In this document: positions 46,455 through 56,438 of the stretch, in pieces
How positions within the stretch are numbered: the stretch's first letter is position 1
How the letters are laid out: each line of letters begins with the position of its first letter
Source of the DNA: Eubacterium_B sp034180045
GTDB lineage: Bacteria; Bacillota; Clostridia; Peptostreptococcales; Anaerovoracaceae
NCBI GenBank assembly: GCA_034180045.1
Contig: JAXFOY010000015.1
Span: 62,001-126,000, forward strand
Length of the DNA stretch: 64,000 nucleotides
Reading direction: 5' to 3'
Program-made: the position numbers and the translations under genes
The notes under the pieces: generated by a model
Told to the model about the DNA's origin: nothing
Database searches by the model: none
The model's input: only the letters and a program-made list of their open reading frames with translations

Positions 46455-46487
46455 ATTTATCTTTAAATTATAAAGGAGCTGTAAGTT

Positions 46488-47687
46488 ATGAAATTTTCCA
46501 ACAGAGTGCAGGATATGCAATTTTCTCCAATCAGAAAGTTCAATCCTATTGCCGCAAAAGTAAAAGCGCAAGGCAAGAAAGTCTATCACCTAAACATCGG
46601 ACAACCTGATGTTGCAACACCGGAATGCTTTATGCAGGCAATCAACAGCTATGATGAGGCTGTTATCAAATATGCAGAATCCGGCGGAGTCACATCTTTA
46701 CAGGATGCAGTAATCGACTATTTCAAACAGTACGATATGCATTACGACAGAGATGATATGATTGTAACTAACGGTGGTTCGGAAGCTTTGACAATGGCAT
46801 TCCTTACACTTGTTAATCCGGGTGAGGAGATTCTCATTGCAGAGCCGTTCTACACAAACTATCACTCATTCCTAACTACTGCCGGCGGTAAGGTAGTTCC
46901 GATTACAACTAAGGCTGAAGACGGATTCACATATGCTACAAGAGAGCAAATTGAACCGCTTATCAACGAAAAGACAAAGGCTATCTGCTGTATCAGCCCG
47001 GGTAACCCAACCGGTAATGTACTAACTTTAGATGAGATGAAACTGATTGGTGAAATCGCTAAGGAACACGATCTATTTATCATCGCTGACGAAGTATATA
47101 GAGAATTTGCTTATGACGATCGCGAAGTTACTTCATTCGGTATGATTCCTGAACTGGCTGACAGAGTAATAATTATTGACTCGGTATCGAAGAGATTTTC
47201 CGCTTGCGGAGCTAGAATCGGTCTTCTGATATCAAAGAATAAAGAATTTATGAGCAATGTGATGAAGATTGCTCAGGCAAGACTTTGCGTTTCAACAGTA
47301 GACCAAATCGGTTCAGCAGAACTGTTTAAGCTGCCAATGTCATACTATGATGAAGTTAAGGCTGAGTACTGCGGCAGAAGAGATGCTGTTTACGAGGAAG
47401 TAATGAAAATTCCGGGAGCAGTTTGCCAGATGCCGGGCGGAGCATTCTACATGACAATCAAGCTACCGGTAGATAATGTTGAGGATTTCCTGATGTTCAT
47501 GCTGGAAGAATTTGAAGATAACGGTGAAACAGCAATGTTTGCTCCTGCTGAAGGATTCTATGCTACACCGGGACTTGGAAAAGATGAAATCCGTATCGCT
47601 TATGTATTGAACAAAGACGATATGAGAAGAGGTGCTGAGCTGATTAGACTCGGTATTGAAGCTTACAACAAGAAACTCGGTAAATAA
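46488..47687 (+). CDS. Class I/II pyridoxal-phosphate aminotransferase (aspartate-type)
   Basis: 399-residue PLP-dependent aminotransferase. Visible motifs are LNIGQPDVATP, TNGGSEALTMAF, CISPGNPTGNVL, ADEVYREF and the PLP lysine in SVSKRFSACGARIG, ending with an Arg-containing GKDEIRIAYV that binds the substrate carboxylate. It looks like an aspartate/aromatic aminotransferase, but the donor cannot be fixed from sequence. Codon choice is more biased than in its neighbours (few rare codons, many GGT/ATC/AAG), hinting at high expression. AAAGGAGC precedes the ATG; a hairpin follows the stop. Confidence 0.85.
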   Translation: MKFSNRVQDMQFSPIRKFNPIAAKVKAQGKKVYHLNIGQPDVATPECFMQAINSYDEAVIKYAESGGVTSLQDAVIDYFKQYDMHYDRDDMIVTNGGSEALTMAFLTLVNPGEEILIAEPFYTNYHSFLTTAGGKVVPITTKAEDGFTYATREQIEPLINEKTKAICCISPGNPTGNVLTLDEMKLIGEIAKEHDLFIIADEVYREFAYDDREVTSFGMIPELADRVIIIDSVSKRFSACGARIGLLISKNKEFMSNVMKIAQARLCVSTVDQIGSAELFKLPMSYYDEVKAEYCGRRDAVYEEVMKIPGAVCQMPGGAFYMTIKLPVDNVEDFLMFMLEEFEDNGETAMFAPAEGFYATPGLGKDEIRIAYVLNKDDMRRGAELIRLGIEAYNKKLGK

Positions 47688-47700
47688 TTTGTTTACACTG

Positions 47701-47731
47701 GGCAGCGAATCTTTGGTTCGCTGCCTAATTT
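47701..47731 (+). terminator. Hairpin terminator after the aminotransferase gene
   Basis: GGCAGCGAA (47701-47709) pairs perfectly with TTCGCTGCC (47717-47725) around a 7-base loop; TAATTTC follows. The stem is strong but the T-tract is short, so termination may be incomplete. Confidence 0.65.
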
Positions 47732-47759
47732 CATATTACAAGTTTTAGAAAGGTAAAAT

Positions 47760-50372
47760 ATGCCAAAAAAATACTCACCGATGATGGAACAATATTTCCA
47801 AATCAAAAATCTATACCAAGATTGCGTACTTTTTTATCGAGTTGGCGATTTTTACGAAATGTTTTACGACGATGCTCTGGAAGTGTCCAGAGTGTTGGAA
47901 TTAACTTTAACAGGTAAAAACTGCGGACAGGTTGAACGCGCTCCTATGTGCGGTGTGCCTTATCATGCAGCAGATACATATATACATAGACTTGTGGAAA
48001 AAGGATATAAGGTCGCAATATGCGAACAGGTTGAGGATCCGGCATCTGCAAAAGGACTGGTCAAACGAGATGTTATAAAAATAGTCACACCCGGAACATT
48101 AACATCTCAGATGATGCTAAACGAAAACGAAAACAACTACCTTGCGGCAATTTACTACAGTAGAGACGGAATTGCCATTTCATACTGTGATATATCGACA
48201 GGTGAACTTAAGACGACAGAGGTTGAAGCAGGTAATAATATATATAACGATATGGTAGATGAGGTTTGCCGTATTGGAGCAAAAGAGATAATTATAAGCT
48301 TAAGCTTTAATGAAGTTTTTTCAAAAGAAAGACTTAGTGATGTAAGCGGCGCCTATATACAGGTTATGCCGGACGAGTATTTTTCATCAAAAGCCGCTAA
48401 GGACATTTTGGAAACACTCCTCGGAAAAGGCGCTTTGTCTTTTTCGGGAATAGGTGATAAAACACTTTGTCAAAATTGTCTGGGGGCTTTGCTCAGCTAT
48501 CTTCTTGAAACCCAAAAACAAGGGCTAAATCAGATTACAAATTGTGTTTGGTTCGAACTTTCGGGTCAAATGTCGCTCGATAAAACAAGTCTTAGAAATT
48601 TAGAAATTACAGAAACGCTCTACGAAAAGAAAGTAAAGGGTTCTCTACTTGGCGTTTTAGATAAAACGAAGACGGCTATGGGGGCAAGGCTTATCAAAAA
48701 ATTGATACGTCAGCCTTTGAATGATTCTAAACAAATCAATGAAAGACTCGATGCGGTAGAAGAAATCTATATGGATCCGCTCCTTGAAAATAATCTTTTA
48801 GAATCACTCAAACAAATATATGATTTTGAAAGACTTGCAGCCAGAATTGCTTCGGGAACCGCAAACGGAAAAGATTTGATAGCTCTGAAAAAATCGATTT
48901 TTGTGCTTCCTGAAATAAAATCAGATTTATCGTATGTCAACTCTAATTTATTAAATGAAATATCCTCAGGAATTTCAAACCTTGAAGATATAGGTAAAAT
49001 GATAGATAAATCCATTTCTGAAGACGCCGGCTTTTCCATAAAAGAAGGAGGCCTAATTATTTCCGGATATTCTCAGGAATTGGATGATTTGAAAGCATCT
49101 ATAAAAGAAGCTAAGGCTTGGATTGCAGGACTCGAAAGCCATGAACGTGAAAGAACGGGAATAAAAACTCTTAAAGTCGGATATAACAAGGTTTTCGGCT
49201 ATTACATAGATGTTACCAGGGCAAATTCAAATCTTGTACCGGATAATTACATACGCAAGCAAACACTTGTCAATAATGAAAGATATATAACTCCGGAATT
49301 GAAAGAAACGGAAAATCTGGTATTTAACGCAGAGACAAAGATAAACAAGCTTGAATACGAAATATTTGTCAGCATACGAAATAAAATCGAAGCTAAAATC
49401 AAGGAAATACAGAGTACTTCAAGAGCGATTGCACTTTTAGATGTGATATGTTCTTTCGCGTCTGTAAGCAGAAGCTATGGTTATACTAAACCTATCATCG
49501 ATGAAAGTTTTGAGATGATTATAAATGGAGGCAGGCATCCTGTAGTTGAGCAGATGGACGGAGGAGAGCAGTTCGTATCAAACGAAACATATTTGAACAA
49601 TATAGATTCGAGTATGATGATAATCACAGGACCGAATATGTCGGGTAAATCGACATATATGCGTCAAACCGCCCTTATCGTTTTAATGGCACAGGCAGGA
49701 TGTTTTGTTCCGTGTGACAGTGCAAAAATAGGTGTCGTAGATAGAATATTTACAAGAATAGGTGCATCTGATAATCTGTCGAGCGGTCAGTCAACATTCT
49801 TTGTCGAAATGAGCGAACTCTCATACATATTAAGTTGTGCAACAGATAGAAGTTTGATTATTTTGGATGAAATAGGAAGAGGTACCAGCACATATGACGG
49901 ACTGTCAATCGCTTGGTCTTGCGTGGAATATCTGTGTAATGCAAAAACTCATATAAGAACTTTATTTGCCACGCATTATCACGAACTCACCGTTTTAGCA
50001 AATGAAATAGAAGGTGTTAAAAATCTAAATGTAGATGTCTCGGAGGAAAACGGGAATATAATCTTCCTGCACAAAATAGTTCCCGGAGCAGCAAGCAGAA
50101 GCTACGGGATTCATGTAGCAAAGCTTGCGGGTGTACCAAAAGTTCTCCTCAAAAATGCGGAACTTAAGCTTGCTGAATTAGAAGAAAACAGCCGCAAAAA
50201 AGAACTTGATAAATTAAATACTATAACGATTGCCGAAGAAAACCAGCTCTCTTTATTTATGCCTGGTCCCGGTGAGGAACTTATTCAAAAGATAAAGAAT
50301 ATTGACATTATGAATCTGACACCAGCAAAAGCGATAGAAATCATCGGAGAACTCAAGGAGTCAGTCGAGTAA
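47760..50372 (+). CDS. mutS: DNA mismatch repair protein MutS
   Basis: Mismatch-recognition ATPase. 870 residues with the mismatch-binding motif FYRVGDFYEMFYDDA, connector and clamp domains, Walker A TGPNMSGKSTYMRQ, the signature SSGQSTFFVEMSE, Walker B IILDEIGRGTSTYDG, and a C-terminal tail. Normal length for MutS1. An AGAAAGG site precedes the ATG. mutL follows after 50 bases. Confidence 0.97.
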   Translation: MPKKYSPMMEQYFQIKNLYQDCVLFYRVGDFYEMFYDDALEVSRVLELTLTGKNCGQVERAPMCGVPYHAADTYIHRLVEKGYKVAICEQVEDPASAKGLVKRDVIKIVTPGTLTSQMMLNENENNYLAAIYYSRDGIAISYCDISTGELKTTEVEAGNNIYNDMVDEVCRIGAKEIIISLSFNEVFSKERLSDVSGAYIQVMPDEYFSSKAAKDILETLLGKGALSFSGIGDKTLCQNCLGALLSYLLETQKQGLNQITNCVWFELSGQMSLDKTSLRNLEITETLYEKKVKGSLLGVLDKTKTAMGARLIKKLIRQPLNDSKQINERLDAVEEIYMDPLLENNLLESLKQIYDFERLAARIASGTANGKDLIALKKSIFVLPEIKSDLSYVNSNLLNEISSGISNLEDIGKMIDKSISEDAGFSIKEGGLIISGYSQELDDLKASIKEAKAWIAGLESHERERTGIKTLKVGYNKVFGYYIDVTRANSNLVPDNYIRKQTLVNNERYITPELKETENLVFNAETKINKLEYEIFVSIRNKIEAKIKEIQSTSRAIALLDVICSFASVSRSYGYTKPIIDESFEMIINGGRHPVVEQMDGGEQFVSNETYLNNIDSSMMIITGPNMSGKSTYMRQTALIVLMAQAGCFVPCDSAKIGVVDRIFTRIGASDNLSSGQSTFFVEMSELSYILSCATDRSLIILDEIGRGTSTYDGLSIAWSCVEYLCNAKTHIRTLFATHYHELTVLANEIEGVKNLNVDVSEENGNIIFLHKIVPGAASRSYGIHVAKLAGVPKVLLKNAELKLAELEENSRKKELDKLNTITIAEENQLSLFMPGPGEELIQKIKNIDIMNLTPAKAIEIIGELKESVE

Positions 50373-50422
50373 ATTTCTTATGTTGTTTTATTTACTTTCT
50401 GAATAAAGATATTGAGGTAGAT

Positions 50423-52339
50423 ATGATACAAGTATTAAAAAAGAGCGTGTCTGACAAGATTGCAGCAGGAGAAGTAGTAGACAGACCCGTTTCTATAATC
50501 AAAGAATTGACAGAAAACTCTATAGATGCGGGCTCCACCGCGATTACTGTTGAAATAAAGCGCGGCGGCAAAGAGTATATCAGAGTTACCGATAACGGAT
50601 GCGGTATAGCTTATGACGATACAGAAAGAGCATTTTTGAGGCATGCAACGAGTAAAATAAGCAGTGCGGACGACTTGAGACATTTGGAAACTCTCGGGTT
50701 TAGAGGTGAAGCACTTGCCAGCATTACCGCTGTAACAAGAACGGAAATGTTCACAAAGACATCTGATGCCAAAACAGGTACAAGAATAGTAATACACGGC
50801 AGCGAAATAATCAGCAGAACGCCTGTAGGCTGCCCGGACGGGACCAGTATTATAGTCAGTGATTTGTTCTATAACACGCCTGCCAGGGCAAAATTTCTAA
50901 AAAGTGAATCTGCTGAAACTTCACTTATAGTTGATTTGATTTCACGAATGGCTCTTACGCGTCCAGATATTCGATTTAGCCTTATTAACAACGGAAAGAC
51001 CGTATTTGTATCACCGGGACTTGGTGAGAGGCTAAAAACGATTATTTCAGTCTTCAAAGAAAGAGAACACAGAGAACTGGTGAAAATATCTTTCAAAAAT
51101 GAAGATATTAGTGTAGACGGATACATTTCAAGGCCGTCACTTTCCAAAAACAACAGAAGAAGCCAATACTTTTTTGTGAACGGAAGGGTTGTAAAGAGTG
51201 ATATTATTGAGAAAGGCCTAAGTGCCGGATATAAAGAGAGACTTTTTGAAGGACGCTATCCTGTAGCTTTTATATTTGTTGAAGTAAATCCGGAAAAGCT
51301 CGATGTTAACATACATCCGAACAAAAAAGAAGTTCGCTTTGATGATGAAGTTGCCGTAAGCAGCGCTGTATGCGAGGCGGTTATAAGAGCACTCGCCAGC
51401 AATCAGGCGATAAGCGAGCCTAAAGACAGTTTATCAAAGCTTGCAGAAAAAAACGCAGTAAGTCCTGAAGATGAATTCAAAGCGAGAATAAAAGAGTCTA
51501 AAAAGGATGAACATAAATTTGAAGATGATACGGAGCAATTAGACATAAGAAAATTATTGGAAACCAAAAGGGAAGCGGAAGAAAAATATATAATTGCAGA
51601 TGAAATTTCAAATGAATTATCCGATGGAGCCGGTAAGATTTTATCGCAGGAAAACCTCGCAAACATTAATAAAAATCGTGCGTCTGTTAGTGAATCGGTC
51701 AACTCATACAAAAAATCCGTGTTCGGCTCTCCTGATATTTCCTATAAGGCGGAGGCTCCCTTTAACTTTGATGAACTTGTTCTTGGAAACATCATTTTCG
51801 GCACATATATAACAGCTACAGATGATAAAAATTTTTATTTGTTCGATCAACATGCAGCTCATGAAAGAGTGAACTACGAAAAGTTTATAAATGCTTATTT
51901 CAGCGATGAAAAGAACAGCCAAATATTATTATTGCCGTTTACATTTGATGTTCCTAATGTTTTAATGAGTGATGACGAGTGGCTGGATTCTTTGAAACTC
52001 ATGGGATATGGAATAGAAAGCTTCGGTGAAAACACATATATAGTTAAAGAAATTCCCGAATTTGTCACCCTTGCCGAATCTGAGAGTTTTATAAACGATT
52101 TCATAGACAATTTCGCTGACGGAGTTAAACTGAATAATACCATAGTTATCGATAAACTTATAACAAAATCCTGCAAGAGCGCAATAAAAGCGCATGACAT
52201 GATAAGCAGGCAAGAGGCGGAAAGTTTATTGGAATCTTTGAAACTTTGCCGCAATCCATTTTCATGCCCACACGGCAGACCTACTTTTATTCGTTTTAGC
52301 ATTATGGAAATAGAACGCATGTTCAAGAGAATTGTTTGA
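50423..52339 (+). CDS. mutL: DNA mismatch repair protein MutL
   Basis: GHKL-ATPase partner of MutS. 638 residues with IAAGEVVDRPVSIIKELTENS, DNGCGI, GFRGEALASI, GTSIIVSDLFYNTPARAKF and a variable linker. The C-terminal domain has DQHAAHERVNYEKF, the endonuclease-type DQHAxHE motif, and a CPHGRPT ending, so it is predicted to be a nicking MutL as in bacteria without MutH. Its stop overlaps the miaA start by one base. Confidence 0.97.
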   Translation: MIQVLKKSVSDKIAAGEVVDRPVSIIKELTENSIDAGSTAITVEIKRGGKEYIRVTDNGCGIAYDDTERAFLRHATSKISSADDLRHLETLGFRGEALASITAVTRTEMFTKTSDAKTGTRIVIHGSEIISRTPVGCPDGTSIIVSDLFYNTPARAKFLKSESAETSLIVDLISRMALTRPDIRFSLINNGKTVFVSPGLGERLKTIISVFKEREHRELVKISFKNEDISVDGYISRPSLSKNNRRSQYFFVNGRVVKSDIIEKGLSAGYKERLFEGRYPVAFIFVEVNPEKLDVNIHPNKKEVRFDDEVAVSSAVCEAVIRALASNQAISEPKDSLSKLAEKNAVSPEDEFKARIKESKKDEHKFEDDTEQLDIRKLLETKREAEEKYIIADEISNELSDGAGKILSQENLANINKNRASVSESVNSYKKSVFGSPDISYKAEAPFNFDELVLGNIIFGTYITATDDKNFYLFDQHAAHERVNYEKFINAYFSDEKNSQILLLPFTFDVPNVLMSDDEWLDSLKLMGYGIESFGENTYIVKEIPEFVTLAESESFINDFIDNFADGVKLNNTIVIDKLITKSCKSAIKAHDMISRQEAESLLESLKLCRNPFSCPHGRPTFIRFSIMEIERMFKRIV

Positions 52340-53274
52340 TGAAAAAAATAAATAAAATCCTCGCAATTTGCGGGCCTACGGCTGTTGGAAAAACTTCATT
52401 TTCAATAGAAATCGCCAAGCATTTTAACGGTGAGATAGTTTCATGTGATTCTATGCAGCTATATAAATACATGGATATAGGCAGTGCAAAACCTAGTTTG
52501 GAAGAGTTAAATCAGGTAAGACATCATCTTATAGGTGTTGTAGAACCCGGTGAAGCTTTTAGCGTTGCAAAATATAAGGAAATGGCAGCAAAAGCTATTG
52601 ACGATATCAGCGGTAGAGGTTTACTGCCTATAATGGCAGGCGGTACAGGGCTATATCTTGATGCTTTAGTATTTGATTTGGACTTTGCAGCACCTCCATG
52701 TGACCCGAAAATCAGAAGTGAACTTTATGAAATAGCGGAAACAAAAGGAAATGAATATCTTCATGATATGCTTAAAGAATGCGATAAGGCAGCTGCAAGT
52801 CGCATACATCCTAATAACGTAAGGCGAGTGGTAAGAGCTATAGAAAGTGCTAAATCAGGTGTCACTCTCAGCAACTTTTCTAATGACCTGAAAAGAAGTG
52901 ATAAGTACGAATTCGTTTTGATTGGACTTAGGAGAGATAGACAGGAACTATATGACAGAATCAATCGAAGAGTAGATATTTTAATTAAAAACGGACTTTT
53001 AGATGAGGTGAAAAGGCTTAAAGAAATGGGACTTTCCGAAACCGATATTGCAATGAAAGGCATAGGCTATAAGGAAATCCTTGCATATTTTGAGGGAAAG
53101 TATGACCTTGAAGCTGCCATAGATACAATTAAAAAAAATACCAGACATTACGCAAAAAGACAGCTCACATGGTTAAAAAGATATGAAGATATGAAGTGGT
53201 TCGAACTTTCAGAGTCTATGGACGAACAAAAATCGCTTGAGGAGATAATTTTATGGCTGGAAAAAAACTTATAA
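52339..53274 (+). CDS. miaA: tRNA dimethylallyltransferase
   Basis: Transfers a dimethylallyl group to A37 of tRNAs reading codons starting with U. 311 residues with P-loop ICGPTAVGKTSFS, SCDSMQLYKYMDIGSAKP, MAGGTGLYLDAL and KNTRHYAKRQLTWLKR. ATG 52339 (in a TGATG overlap with mutL) is preferred over TTG 52336. The prenyl donor is made by the isoprenoid genes upstream. Unlike many Firmicutes, no hfq gene follows. Confidence 0.96.
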   Translation: MKKINKILAICGPTAVGKTSFSIEIAKHFNGEIVSCDSMQLYKYMDIGSAKPSLEELNQVRHHLIGVVEPGEAFSVAKYKEMAAKAIDDISGRGLLPIMAGGTGLYLDALVFDLDFAAPPCDPKIRSELYEIAETKGNEYLHDMLKECDKAAASRIHPNNVRRVVRAIESAKSGVTLSNFSNDLKRSDKYEFVLIGLRRDRQELYDRINRRVDILIKNGLLDEVKRLKEMGLSETDIAMKGIGYKEILAYFEGKYDLEAAIDTIKKNTRHYAKRQLTWLKRYEDMKWFELSESMDEQKSLEEIILWLEKNL

Positions 53275-54410
53275 TCAATAATAAAAGTGATAAGCCTGAT
53301 AATATTGTTCAGCATGAAGCGGAAATATATAATAAATGCGAGGAATATGAAGCGTTAATGCCAAGATTTATGCGCAGTTTTTTTATATATCTAAAAGGAA
53401 ACGTTCTGCCTAAGACCAGACTGGCATATTTGCGTGATATTTGTTTTTTCTTTGATTATATGATTAACGAAAGCGATTTAAGTCGAGCAAAAAAAATAAG
53501 CGGTATTAAAGCCGGAGAACTTGCTGAAATAAAGGCGAGCGACATCAACTTGTTCATTGACTACTGTAGGCATTACACGCAATATGATGAAGACAGCGGA
53601 AACACATATGTATATGAAAACAGCAACAAGACTTTAGCCAGAAAAAAATCTTCATTATCCGTGATGTTCAAACAACTATATAGAGATGAAATAATACCTA
53701 AAAATATTACAGACGGATTCGATCCCATACGCGTTCAAAAAGCCGGTGAAAAGGAAATAAAAGCGCTGCACGATGACGAGGTTATGGTAATGCTTGATGC
53801 TGTGACAAACGGTACGGGGCTTACAAAGCAAGAATACAATTTTTGGAAAAAGACAAAGAAAAGGGATAAGGCAATTTTAATGCTTTTTCTTACTTATGGG
53901 CTTAGACTATCAGAACTTTGGCAGCTAAATGTTGACTCGTTTAATTTCAATCGCGGAGAGTTTATAATCTACAGGAAAAGAGGGAAGGAAAGCTCCATGC
54001 CTCTTAACAAATCTGTTACGGAGTGCTTGCACGATTACATAGACAGCGAAAGGGCAAGTGACGATTTATTGGAACCGAAAAACAAAAATGCACTTTTTTT
54101 ATCGCTTCAAGGTAAAAGAATGACGGAAAGGCAACTTAGACAGCTTGTGAAAAAATATACTTCCATAGCACTTCAAACATCAAGAAATGCCGGATATAGC
54201 CCTCATAAACTCAGAGCCACAACTGCAACCAGCTTAATAGGGCGAGGAAACTCAATATATGATGTGGCGGCTCTTTTGGATCATGAACAAGTTACCACAA
54301 CGCAACTTTATGCACAACACAAACAAAATGTAAAGCGTAACTTGGTGAACGATATGGAGTGGGAAGAAGAGCGCAGAGAAAGCGAAGTCAAGAATGAAAA
54401 CAATCTTTAG
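53253..54410 (+). CDS. Xer-like tyrosine recombinase
   Basis: 385-residue site-specific recombinase. The N-terminal SAM-like core-binding domain precedes a catalytic domain with Arg in TYGLRLSELWQL, Lys in the YRKRGKESSMP turn, HKLRATTAT (H-x-x-R), a His in LLDHEQVTT and the nucleophile Tyr in TQLYAQH, so all six catalytic positions appear present. It is longer than XerC/XerD (~300 aa), mainly through an extended N-terminus. It overlaps miaA by 22 bases and lies 8 bases before the next gene, so it is a stable operon member rather than a phage integrase. Its target site is unknown. Confidence 0.85.
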   Translation: MAGKKLIINNKSDKPDNIVQHEAEIYNKCEEYEALMPRFMRSFFIYLKGNVLPKTRLAYLRDICFFFDYMINESDLSRAKKISGIKAGELAEIKASDINLFIDYCRHYTQYDEDSGNTYVYENSNKTLARKKSSLSVMFKQLYRDEIIPKNITDGFDPIRVQKAGEKEIKALHDDEVMVMLDAVTNGTGLTKQEYNFWKKTKKRDKAILMLFLTYGLRLSELWQLNVDSFNFNRGEFIIYRKRGKESSMPLNKSVTECLHDYIDSERASDDLLEPKNKNALFLSLQGKRMTERQLRQLVKKYTSIALQTSRNAGYSPHKLRATTATSLIGRGNSIYDVAALLDHEQVTTTQLYAQHKQNVKRNLVNDMEWEEERRESEVKNENNL

Positions 54411-54418
54411 AGGACAAA

Positions 54419-55720
54419 ATGAACACAGAAAAAACAAGAAATTTTCTAAAAAACAACTTTAACATAAATGAAAAAGTTGTAAAATTGATAAATGGTTGTG
54501 AAGCTGAATTAATGCCTGCATTTGCAGAACTTGATGAAATTACCGAGTATAATCAATATAAGGTATTAAATGCTTTTCAAAAAAATCGAATCTCGGATAA
54601 TCACTTTAACTGGAACACCGGATATGGATATGACGACATAGGCAGAGATGCCGTAGAAAAGGTATATGCAGATATATTCCATACCGAAAAAGCTCTTGTG
54701 AGAACACAGATAGTAAACGGTACTCATGCACTTGCAATTACACTTTTCGGTATTCTAAGACCCGGTGATGAAATGATTTATTGCACAGGAGGTCCGTATG
54801 ACACTTTAGAAGAAGTCATAGGAATCAGGGGTTCGGGAATGGGTTCTTTGACAGAGTATGGAATAAAATATAAGCAAGTGGAACTTGATGTTAACGATAA
54901 TATAGATATGGAAACTCTTAAGGCTTCTATATCTGATAAAACAAAGCTCGTATGTATGCAGCGCTCTACAGGGTATAGCTGGCGAAAATCCATAGATTTG
55001 GAGCAAATGCGCAGTGTGGTCGAATTAGTGCGCAAAATCAATCCTGATATTCTTGTTATGGTTGATAATTGTTATGGCGAATTTGTAAAAGAAATAGAAC
55101 CTACAGATGTAGGTGTTGATATAATCGCAGGTTCACTAATTAAAAACCCGGGCGGAGGTCTTGCTCTTTCAGGTGGATACGTGTGTGCAAGCAAAGAAAT
55201 AGTTGATAGGATTGCATATAGGTTGACTTGTCCAGGAATAGGCTCTGAGTGCGGACTTACTTTCGGTCAAACAAGAACTGTTTTACAAGGGGTGTTTCTC
55301 GCTCCTAAGACTGTAAATGCAGCGGTTAAAGGTGCTATGTTATGTGCAAAGGTATATGAAAAACTTGGATTTGAGGTTTGTCCTGACTCTAAAACAGCAC
55401 GAAATGATATAATTCAAGCAATCCGCCTGGAAACTGAAGAAAGAGTAGTTGCATTTTGTGAGGGAATTCAGTCAGCTGCGCCTATTGATTCCCATGTCGT
55501 TCCTGTTCCATGGGCTATGCCGGGATATGAAGATGATGTAGTCATGGCTGCCGGAGCTTTTATTCAGGGCTCATCCATAGAACTTAGTGCAGATGCACCT
55601 GTCAGAGCTCCGTATAATGTCTATTTTCAGGGAGGTTTGACCTATGAACATGCAAAGTTTGGCGTAATAAAATCTCTTAACTGTTTACACGAAAAGAATT
55701 TACTTAAGAAGGAAATATGA
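54419..55720 (+). CDS. Methionine gamma-lyase family protein (YnbB/aluminium-resistance family)
   Basis: 433-residue PLP-fold protein of the family represented by B. subtilis YnbB, once called aluminium resistance protein. It shows NHFNWNTGYGYDDIGRDAVEKVYA, VNGTHALAITLFG, VMVDNCYGEF and the presumed PLP lysine in GSLIKNPGGGLALSGGYV. The family is near miaA and hfq in many Firmicutes, and its in vivo substrate is not settled. GAGGAC precedes the ATG. It overlaps the next gene by 4 bases. Confidence 0.88.
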   Translation: MNTEKTRNFLKNNFNINEKVVKLINGCEAELMPAFAELDEITEYNQYKVLNAFQKNRISDNHFNWNTGYGYDDIGRDAVEKVYADIFHTEKALVRTQIVNGTHALAITLFGILRPGDEMIYCTGGPYDTLEEVIGIRGSGMGSLTEYGIKYKQVELDVNDNIDMETLKASISDKTKLVCMQRSTGYSWRKSIDLEQMRSVVELVRKINPDILVMVDNCYGEFVKEIEPTDVGVDIIAGSLIKNPGGGLALSGGYVCASKEIVDRIAYRLTCPGIGSECGLTFGQTRTVLQGVFLAPKTVNAAVKGAMLCAKVYEKLGFEVCPDSKTARNDIIQAIRLETEERVVAFCEGIQSAAPIDSHVVPVPWAMPGYEDDVVMAAGAFIQGSSIELSADAPVRAPYNVYFQGGLTYEHAKFGVIKSLNCLHEKNLLKKEI

Positions 55721-56430
55721 ACAAAAAATCAAACTTAAAAAAAATAATAGCCGCAATAAAGTTGTTGCTTTTATTCGGAATTATAATAGCAATTCCTTTA
55801 TATTTGATAATATATCAAAGGGATATGATGAAAAGCTTCAAAAGCTTAGAAGATATATCGTTATTTTTGCGTAAATATCCATCTGAAACCGTACTTATAT
55901 ATATAGCCATGCAGGTTGCTCAAATTGTAATAAGCGTGATACCGGGGCAATTTTTTCAAATCTCCGCCGGCTATCTGTTTGGATTTATCCCGACACTGAT
56001 ATATTCAGTAATAGGGGCGTTTATAGGTACATTGATATCTTTTTATTTAGCAAAGATTCTTGGGCGTAATTCAATAAAGGTACTTTTTCAAAATCAAAAA
56101 ATAGATAAATACCTGGATCATCTAAATAGCAAAAAGGCATATACAATAGTATTTTTGATATATTTGATTCCGGGCTTTCCAAAAGATATAGTCAGCTATA
56201 TAGCCGGTCTGTCAAATATGAATTTTAGAGCATTTGTTCTTTTTTCTTTACTGGGTAGAACTCCGGCTATGAGCGTCAGCATTTTGGTAGGGACGCTTTA
56301 TTATTCTCAGCAATACAAGGCTTTAATAGCTGTTATAGCAGTCGTAAGTATAGTATCTTTAGTATGTGTAATAAAGAGAGCTGCTATTTCCGCATATATG
56401 GAGAACCTGTATAAAAAGGTATATAAATAA
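55717..56430 (+). CDS. TVP38/TMEM64 (VTT/DedA-superfamily) membrane protein
   Basis: 237-residue integral membrane protein with about six hydrophobic segments and the VTT-domain pattern: GQFFQISAGYLFGF, GAFIGTLISFYLAKILGR, FLIYLIPGFPKDIVSYIAGL and LLGRTPAMSVS. Members are linked to lipid scrambling or envelope homeostasis, but this one is untested. It overlaps the preceding gene by ATGA, and its end lies just ahead of the SOS-like control region of the LysM gene. Confidence 0.86.
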   Translation: MNKKSNLKKIIAAIKLLLLFGIIIAIPLYLIIYQRDMMKSFKSLEDISLFLRKYPSETVLIYIAMQVAQIVISVIPGQFFQISAGYLFGFIPTLIYSVIGAFIGTLISFYLAKILGRNSIKVLFQNQKIDKYLDHLNSKKAYTIVFLIYLIPGFPKDIVSYIAGLSNMNFRAFVLFSLLGRTPAMSVSILVGTLYYSQQYKALIAVIAVVSIVSLVCVIKRAAISAYMENLYKKVYK

Positions 56431-56438
56431 AATATGTG

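Noticed and set aside
53253..54410. Phage or integrative-element integrase
   Set aside because: No attachment repeats, tRNA target, or phage genes nearby; the gene overlaps miaA and matches its surroundings in composition.
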